This document shows positions 5,329 through 8,867 of a stretch of DNA of 8,867 nucleotides, in pieces. Both the position numbers and the translations under genes were made by a program. A model generated the notes under the pieces. It was not told the DNA's origin, ran no database searches, and saw only the letters and a list, made by a program, of their open reading frames with translations. Within the stretch, counting starts at the first letter, position 1, and each line of letters starts with the position of its first letter. The DNA lies in contig NZ_JBJMIE010000334.1 in assembly GCF_045807065.1 (NCBI RefSeq), positions 1-8,867 of the forward strand. The letters are read 5' to 3'. The stretch is from Actinophytocola sp045807065 (lineage in GTDB: Bacteria > Actinomycetota > Actinomycetes > Mycobacteriales > Pseudonocardiaceae).

Positions 5329-6957
5329 GTGGGTGGGGAGGGGGGCGCGCCAGGTCAGGCGGGTGCCGCCGTTCGGGCCGGGGACCACGACCGCCATGCC
5401 GCCGCACTTGGCCGCGCGGCGTTCGACGCCGAGTAGGCCGCTGCGCGCGATGCCCGGCGGCATGCCCACCCCGTCGTCCACGACGTCGATGATCAGGTCG
5501 GCTGCCGCCTCGACCGTCACCACGATCTCGCCGGCGTGGGAGTGGCGGATCGCGTTGCTCACGGCCTCGCGCAGCACCGCCGTCGCGTGGGCGGCCAGGT
5601 CCTCCGGGACCAGGGTGTCCACCGCGCCCGAGATGCGGACCGACGGCGACACGTCCACGCTCGCCGCCAGCTCGTCGACGATGTCCAGCATCCGGCGGCG
5701 GAGGCTGTCGTCGCCGGAGGTGCCGGTGGTGTGCAGGTCGAAGATCGACGTGCGGATCTCGCGGACGGTCTCGTCCAGCTGCTCGACCGCACGGCTCACC
5801 CGCCGCCGCACGGCCGGATCGGTGATCCGCCGCACCGTCCCCTGCAGGCTCATGCCCGTCGCGAAGAGGCGCTGGATGACGTGGTCGTGCAGGTCGCCGG
5901 CGATGCGGTCACGGTCGGCGAGGACGGCCAGCTCCCGGTACTGCTGGTGCTTCTCCGCCATCTCCAGCGCGAGCGCCGCCTGGTCGGCGAAGGCCGCGAG
6001 CAGTGGCACGTGCCCACGCGGGAACCGCGCGCCGCCCTTGGCGCGCAAGGCCAGCAGGACACCGCTCACCATGTTGCCGGCCCGCAGCGGCACCACGACC
6101 CCGGGCCCGAACTCCGCACCCGGCCCCCGCCACCCCGGCGGCACCAGCGCCGACAGGTCGGGGATCATCTCCGCGCCGCGCATGTCGAACATGTCCGCCG
6201 CCGGCGGCTCGCCCACCGGCACGGTCAGGCCGACCAGGTCCGCGAAGCCGTCGCCGGCCGCGGCGCGGATCACGACGTCCTCGGGCGGCACCGCGCCGTC
6301 GGACAGCAGGATCAGCGCGCAGTCCGCCTTGCACAGCTCCTGCGCCCGGGCCGCGATCAGGGTCAGCGCGTCCTCGCTGGAGCCGCCGCCGAGCAGGTGC
6401 GCGTTGACCTCGCGGGACGCCTCGATGAACCGCTCACGCAGCCGCGACTCCTCGAACAGCCGCGCGTTCTCGACCGCGACGCCCGCGGCGGCCGCGAGGC
6501 CCTTCAGCACGATGTCGTCGTCCTCGGTGAAATGGCCACCGCCGCGCTTCTCGGTCAGGTAGAGGTTGCCGAACAGCTCGCCGCGCACGCGGATGGGGGC
6601 GCCGAGCACGCTGGTCGGCACCATCTCCTGCGTCTCGCGCAGGGGGTACGGGTTCTCGATCAGCACGCCGAGCTGCCGCTCCTCGACCCCGACGTAGACG
6701 AACTCGGTCAGCAGCTCCTGCTCGTCCGGACCCATCACGCCGAGCGCGCCGTACCGGGCGTCGACCAGCTCGACCGCGATGCGCACGATCCGGTTCAGCG
6801 TGCCGTCGAGCTCGAGCCCGGCGCCGATCGCGACGACCGCGTCGAGCAGCCCCTGCAGCCGGTCGCGGGACTTCTCGGCCAGCACCGACTCGAGGCCGGC
6901 AAAGGGCAGCCCGGAAGAACTGGTGCGGGCGGATGAGTGCGCCTGCTCTGCTGGCAT
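5326..6957 (-). CDS. devS: DosS/DevS-like GAF-GAF sensor histidine kinase with shortened GAF-A domain
   Basis: This encodes 543 residues from ATG at 6955-6957, with GGGG about 7 bases upstream. The frame could extend to GTG at 7104, but the added 49 codons look non-coding. Residues below count from the ATG. GAF-A spans about 48-168 (RIAVELVDARYGALGV, then LFGNLYLTEK), GAF-B about 198-336, the HisKA_3 dimerisation domain about 347-414 with DLHDHVIQRLF (phospho-His 357), and the ATPase about 453-539 with N468 in EAVSNAIRHS, DDGVGMP (494-500) and GLLGVERRA (508-516). There are no membrane segments, so it is a cytoplasmic sensor. It should phosphorylate the DosR-like regulator. GAF-A runs from VYVGVEERQ straight to LGVLIENP and from NPYPLRETQ to EMVPTSVLGAP, lacking the segment with the HPPM motif that supplies the heme ligand (His149) in DosS. 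Heme sensing is therefore doubtful. Confidence 0.9.
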   Translation of the reverse strand: MPAEQAHSSARTSSSGLPFAGLESVLAEKSRDRLQGLLDAVVAIGAGLELDGTLNRIVRIAVELVDARYGALGVMGPDEQELLTEFVYVGVEERQLGVLIENPYPLRETQEMVPTSVLGAPIRVRGELFGNLYLTEKRGGGHFTEDDDIVLKGLAAAAGVAVENARLFEESRLRERFIEASREVNAHLLGGGSSEDALTLIAARAQELCKADCALILLSDGAVPPEDVVIRAAAGDGFADLVGLTVPVGEPPAADMFDMRGAEMIPDLSALVPPGWRGPGAEFGPGVVVPLRAGNMVSGVLLALRAKGGARFPRGHVPLLAAFADQAALALEMAEKHQQYRELAVLADRDRIAGDLHDHVIQRLFATGMSLQGTVRRITDPAVRRRVSRAVEQLDETVREIRTSIFDLHTTGTSGDDSLRRRMLDIVDELAASVDVSPSVRISGAVDTLVPEDLAAHATAVLREAVSNAIRHSHAGEIVVTVEAAADLIIDVVDDGVGMPPGIARSGLLGVERRAAKCGGMAVVVPGPNGGTRLTWRAPLPTH

Positions 6958-7177
6958 GGCAACCCCGGCGGTCGGTCGAATGGCATTCGGGCTATCGGTC
7001 GGATTCGACTGTGCGTTACTGAGTGTGTTTCCAATATCCTCCGTACGGGGGAGGCTACCTGGGCGATCTTGTCCGCGCACACGGACGGAGTGCACGGAGA
7101 ACACTTTCCGTGATCACCGTGGGGCCGCACGTCGAGGGCGAGTCCGGCACGTGCTCGCGAACGGCGGCATCGCGCCA

Positions 7178-7191
7178 GGGACCTTCGACCC
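7178..7191 (+). promoter_or_regulatory. DosR box 1 upstream of the split-barrel gene
   Basis: GGGACCTTCGACCC agrees with the core DosR-box form GGGACTTNNGNCCC at every fixed position except the sixth. The flanking A and T extend the palindrome to AGGG...CCCT. The centre lies about 95 bases upstream of the TTG start of the split-barrel gene. The response regulator encoded 2 kb away retains the DosR DNA-contact residues. Confidence 0.6.
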
Positions 7192-7200
7192 TGCCATCAT

Positions 7201-7214
7201 GGGCTCTTGGGCCC
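7201..7214 (+). promoter_or_regulatory. DosR box 2, proximal copy
   Basis: GGGCTCTTGGGCCC keeps the outer GGG and CCC, T at position 7 and G at position 10, but differs from the DosR core at positions 4 to 6. Its centre is 23 bp from box 1, about two helical turns. A start placed about 43 bases after its centre would be near 7250, leaving a 5' leader of about 30 bases that contains GGAGG (7266-7270). Paired boxes of this arrangement are known at mycobacterial DosR promoters. Confidence 0.45.
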
Positions 7215-7279
7215 TTGCGCGCGGCAGCGGGCTGCCGGATGCTCACGCGACTGGCGTGGTGTTTTGGAGGTGTCCCGGT

Positions 7280-7678
7280 TTGGGCGGTGTGCTACGGCGA
7301 CTCGCGGAGCTGTCGCGCCAGGAGTCGCTGCGGCTGCTCGGCAGCGCCCCTTTCGGCCGGATCGTCTACACCATCCGCGCCCTCCCGGCGATCGTGCCGG
7401 TCCGCCACCTGGTCGACGACGGGATGGTGGTCGTCCGCACGCACGTCGGTGCTGACTGCGCCGGCGCCGTGGTCGCGTTCCAGGCGGACGACATCGATCC
7501 GGTGGGTGAAAGCGGCTGGTCGGTGACGGTCACCGGCGTCGCCCGGCGCGTGGTCGACGCCGAGGAGACCGAGCGCTACGAGTCGGTGCTGGAGCCGTTC
7601 GTGGACATGCCCAACGTCGAGGTCATCCGCATCTACCCGGAGATCGTGGCCGGCTACGAGCTCGTGTCAACGACGTAG
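7280..7678 (+). CDS. Pyridoxamine 5'-phosphate oxidase-like FMN/F420-binding split-barrel protein
   Basis: This encodes 132 residues from TTG at 7280, chosen because GGAGG at 7266-7270 lies 9 bases upstream and homologues start about 10 residues before the LGSAPFGRIVYT-like motif. An in-frame ATG at 7199 has no ribosome site and would place DosR box 2 inside the gene. The fold is recognised from FGRIVYTIRALPAIVPV (25-41), GMVVVRTH (48-55), VVAFQADDID (64-73) and GWSVTVTGVARRV (79-91), ending in IRIYPEIVAGYEL. Small one-domain proteins of this type bind flavin or F420. Members of the family, such as Rv3129, belong to the DosR regulon of M. tuberculosis, which fits the boxes upstream. The usual lysine after the T-x-x-G motif is absent (GADCA here) and the loop looks shorter, so cofactor binding may differ. 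It overlaps the convergent TetR gene by 12 bases. Confidence 0.85.
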   Translation: MGGVLRRLAELSRQESLRLLGSAPFGRIVYTIRALPAIVPVRHLVDDGMVVVRTHVGADCAGAVVAFQADDIDPVGESGWSVTVTGVARRVVDAEETERYESVLEPFVDMPNVEVIRIYPEIVAGYELVSTT

Positions 7679-8191
7679 GCCCGCGAAGATCACGTCGAGG
7701 GTGCGGGCGCGCAGGTCCGCCGACCAGGTCAACGCGCCCTGCCCGGCCATGCCGAGCAGGGCGAGGACCTCGTCGAGCCGGACGTCCCCGCGCACCTGAC
7801 CGCTCGCCCGCGCCTCGTCCAGGAGCTGCTCGACGGCCCCGGACAGCGTCCCGACTGCCCCCGAGACCTCGACGTCCACGCCGTGCCCGGCGAGCAGCTC
7901 GACGACGAACTTCTTCTCGGCGGCCGCGGTGACCACCCGGGTGAAGAACGCGAACAGGTCGTCGCCCTCGGCCTGCTCGGCGAGTTCGGCGAGCAGGTCC
8001 TTGAGGATCGCGCCGAGCAGATCCCGCTTGGTCGGGAAGTGCCGGAAGACGGTCCCGATGGCCACCCCGGCCGCCGCGGCGACCTCCTCGGTGGACGCGG
8101 CGGTGCCCTTGGCGGCGAAGACCTCCCCGGCGGCGGCGAGGATGCGGGCGCGGTTCCGCCGGGCATCCGCACGCAACGGCTTACTTGACAA
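7667..8191 (-). CDS. TetR/AcrR family transcriptional regulator
   Basis: This encodes 174 residues from TTG at 8189-8191, with GAGG 7 bases upstream on the minus strand; no better start exists nearby. The N-terminal helix-turn-helix (about 8-60) is typical: RRNRARILAAAGEVFAAKG, then STEEVAAAAGVAIGTVFRHFPTKRDLL. The helical C-terminal part (about 65-174) is the ligand-binding and dimerisation region; stretches such as FFTRVVTAAAEKK and LLDEARASGQVRGDV resemble SbtR-like TetR proteins. It very probably represses the divergent NTF2-like gene and itself through the palindromes at 8194-8207 and 8222-8235. The inducing ligand cannot be read from the sequence. Its 3' end overlaps that of the split-barrel gene. 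Confidence 0.92.
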   Translation of the reverse strand: MSSKPLRADARRNRARILAAAGEVFAAKGTAASTEEVAAAAGVAIGTVFRHFPTKRDLLGAILKDLLAELAEQAEGDDLFAFFTRVVTAAAEKKFVVELLAGHGVDVEVSGAVGTLSGAVEQLLDEARASGQVRGDVRLDEVLALLGMAGQGALTWSADLRARTLDVIFAGLRR

Positions 8192-8214
8192 GATGAGTCC
8201 TCACTCAGGATGCT
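8185..8214 (+). promoter_or_regulatory. Promoter of the NTF2-like gene
   Basis: TTGACA (8185-8190) is a perfect -35 hexamer. An 18-base spacer leads to GATGCT (8209-8214), a modest -10 match. Transcription would start near 8221, about 30 bases before the ATG. The -35 hexamer overlaps the start codon of the TetR gene on the other strand, and operator 1 fills the spacer, an arrangement that lets the repressor block polymerase directly. Confidence 0.5.
8194..8207. promoter_or_regulatory. TetR operator 1
   Basis: TGAGT-CCTC-ACTCA is a perfect 5-bp inverted repeat with a 4-base spacer, of a form common for TetR-family operators. It lies in the spacer between the -35 and -10 elements of the NTF2-like promoter and within the 5' leader of the TetR gene. 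Confidence 0.6.
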
Positions 8215-8221
8215 TCTAACC

Positions 8222-8235
8222 GGAGTCACTACTCA
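8222..8235. promoter_or_regulatory. TetR operator 2
   Basis: GGAGT-CACT-ACTCA repeats the plan of operator 1 with one changed half-site base; the two centres are 28 bp apart. It covers the expected transcription start region of the NTF2-like gene. The outermost halves also form a larger perfect 9-bp repeat, AAGATGAGT (8190-8198) with ACTCATCTT (8231-8239). Confidence 0.55.
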
Positions 8236-8251
8236 TCTTAGGAGCATCGCC

Positions 8252-8683
8252 ATGGTGACGGCACACGACGCGTTCGACAACTTCCGCAAGTACGCCCTCG
8301 GCGAGGAGCACGGTGAGTTCTGGGCGCCGGACGTGGTGATCGAAACGCCCTTCGCGGCGGGCGGCCCACGACGCCACGAGGGTCGCGACAACTTCCTGGC
8401 CGCGACGAAGACCAGCCGGGAGTCCCTGCCGGTGCGCTTCGAGGAGATGCGCAACGTGGTCGTCCACGACACGACCGACCCGAACAAGATCATCGTCGAG
8501 TACGAGCTGGTCGGCACCCTGCTGACGACCGGCAAGCGCGAGAGCGCCCTGTTCATCGCGGTGCTGGAGGTCCGCGACGGGCTGATCACCCTGTGGCGGG
8601 AGTACCAGAACACCCTCGCCATCGCGCGGGCACTGGGCCAGATCCCACACGCGGACACGGACTTCGCCGCCTCCCGGTCCTGA
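8252..8683 (+). CDS. NTF2-like / SnoaL-like family protein
   Basis: This encodes 143 residues from ATG at 8252, with AGGAG (8240-8244) 7 bases upstream. The frame extends back to 8210 but that part covers the operator region. The small alpha+beta cone fold is suggested by an N-terminal helix (AHDAFDNFRKYAL), the WAPDVVIETPFA segment near 26-37, a middle helix (GRDNFLAATKTS), then strands containing IIVEYELVGTL, ALFIAVLEVRDGLITLWREYQN. This matches NTF2-like/SnoaL-like proteins such as PhzA/B- or ketosteroid isomerase-type proteins, which bind small hydrophobic molecules or catalyse isomerisation or hydrolysis. The true substrate is unknown. Its divergent pairing with the TetR gene suggests induction by the small molecule it handles. 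Confidence 0.85.
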   Translation: MVTAHDAFDNFRKYALGEEHGEFWAPDVVIETPFAAGGPRRHEGRDNFLAATKTSRESLPVRFEEMRNVVVHDTTDPNKIIVEYELVGTLLTTGKRESALFIAVLEVRDGLITLWREYQNTLAIARALGQIPHADTDFAASRS

Positions 8684-8702
8684 CCTCCCCGGCTCGCGGT
8701 CA

Positions 8703-8718
8703 CCGAGGGGAGCCTCGG
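8703..8718 (+). terminator. Short GC hairpin after the NTF2-like gene
   Basis: CCGAGG (8703-8708) and CCTCGG (8713-8718) form a perfect 6-bp stem with the tetraloop GGAG, 19 bases after the stop codon. There is no T-run. It is short, so this is a moderate call. The remaining bases to 8867 show no gene I can support. Confidence 0.4.
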
Positions 8719-8867
8719 GACGCCGAGCGCCTGGCGCTAGCCGGGTATTCCGCACCTGGACCGCTGACCTGCGTCGCTGCTCCGCCTCAAGCTCGTGATC
8801 AGCCAAGACTCGGTCATGTGCGGGAAACTGGGCTAGCCAGGTAGCGGGGTCGCCGCCGGGACCGGTC

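Larger units (their letters stand above)
6958..7279. other. Divergent intergenic region, 322 bases
   Basis: This separates the kinase (-) from the split-barrel gene (+). Two DosR-box-like palindromes lie at 7178-7191 and 7201-7214. A short inverted repeat is formed by CACGGA (7093-7098) and TCCGTG (7107-7112). The decamer CGGCACGTGC (7145-7154) also occurs at 4234-4243. I see no clear -10/-35 pair for the kinase; GATATT on the minus strand near 7035 is a weak candidate. Confidence 0.5.

Noticed and set aside
5288..6936. Long plus-strand open frames opposite the histidine kinase
   Set aside because: Same effect: low-complexity translations over a clearly coding minus strand.
6958..7104. 49-codon N-terminal extension of the kinase to GTG 7104
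   Set aside because: The extension has no ribosome site or family similarity and would occupy most of the divergent promoter region; ATG 6957 fits better.
6779..7279. Upstream extension of the split-barrel frame, including ATG 7199
   Set aside because: It runs antisense to the kinase and through the DosR boxes. TTG 7280 has a good ribosome site and the right homologue length.
8210..8251. 14-codon N-terminal extension of the NTF2-like protein
   Set aside because: It covers the promoter and operators, and AGGAG points to ATG 8252.
8593..8867. Open frames at the right end of the window, either strand
   Set aside because: No domain, ribosome site or codon bias sets one apart. A neighbouring gene may begin or end just outside but cannot be supported.

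Overview
The window comes from a high-GC actinomycete, most likely a Pseudonocardiales member such as an Amycolatopsis relative. The reasons are strong G/C preference at third codon positions, frequent GTG and TTG starts, an AfsR/SARP-type regulator, a DUF3159 membrane protein and a DosR/DevR-type two-component pair. No rRNA, tRNA, CRISPR array or insertion sequence was seen.

Layout: (1) 1-971 holds the 3' end of a BadF/BcrA-type (N-acetylglucosamine kinase-like) gene on +, overlapping tail-to-tail with a DUF3159 membrane protein gene on -. (2) 1107-1898 is an SGNH/GDSL hydrolase (+), separated by two hairpins from the convergent AfsR/SARP-NB-ARC regulator (2095-4200, -), which lacks the usual C-terminal TPR region. 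(3) 4201-4569 is a 369-base divergent spacer with several inverted repeats, a possible 16-codon ORF and a good promoter for a probably leaderless response regulator. (4) 4570-6957 holds a DosR/DevR-like response regulator (+) and a DosS/DevS-like GAF-GAF histidine kinase (-). They converge on a 108-bp imperfect palindrome that includes both stop codons. (5) 6958-7279 is a divergent spacer containing two tandem DosR-box-like palindromes, followed by a split-barrel flavin-type protein gene (7280-7678, +, TTG start). (6) 7667-8683 is a divergent TetR regulator/NTF2-like protein pair sharing a 60-bp promoter region with two matching operator palindromes. (7) 8684-8867 holds a possible terminator and no gene I can support.

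The central story is a rewired dormancy/redox-type two-component system. The response regulator keeps the DosR phosphorylation and DNA-contact residues. A near-consensus DosR box, plus a weaker second copy 23 bp away, sits in front of the neighbouring split-barrel gene, which belongs to a family found in the mycobacterial DosR regulon. The partner kinase, however, lacks the GAF-A segment that carries the proximal heme histidine in DosS/DosT, so its signal is probably not O2/NO/CO at a heme. The genes are convergent rather than in the operon order known from Mycobacterium. These points rest on reading the sequence and remembered family features; no database search was run.
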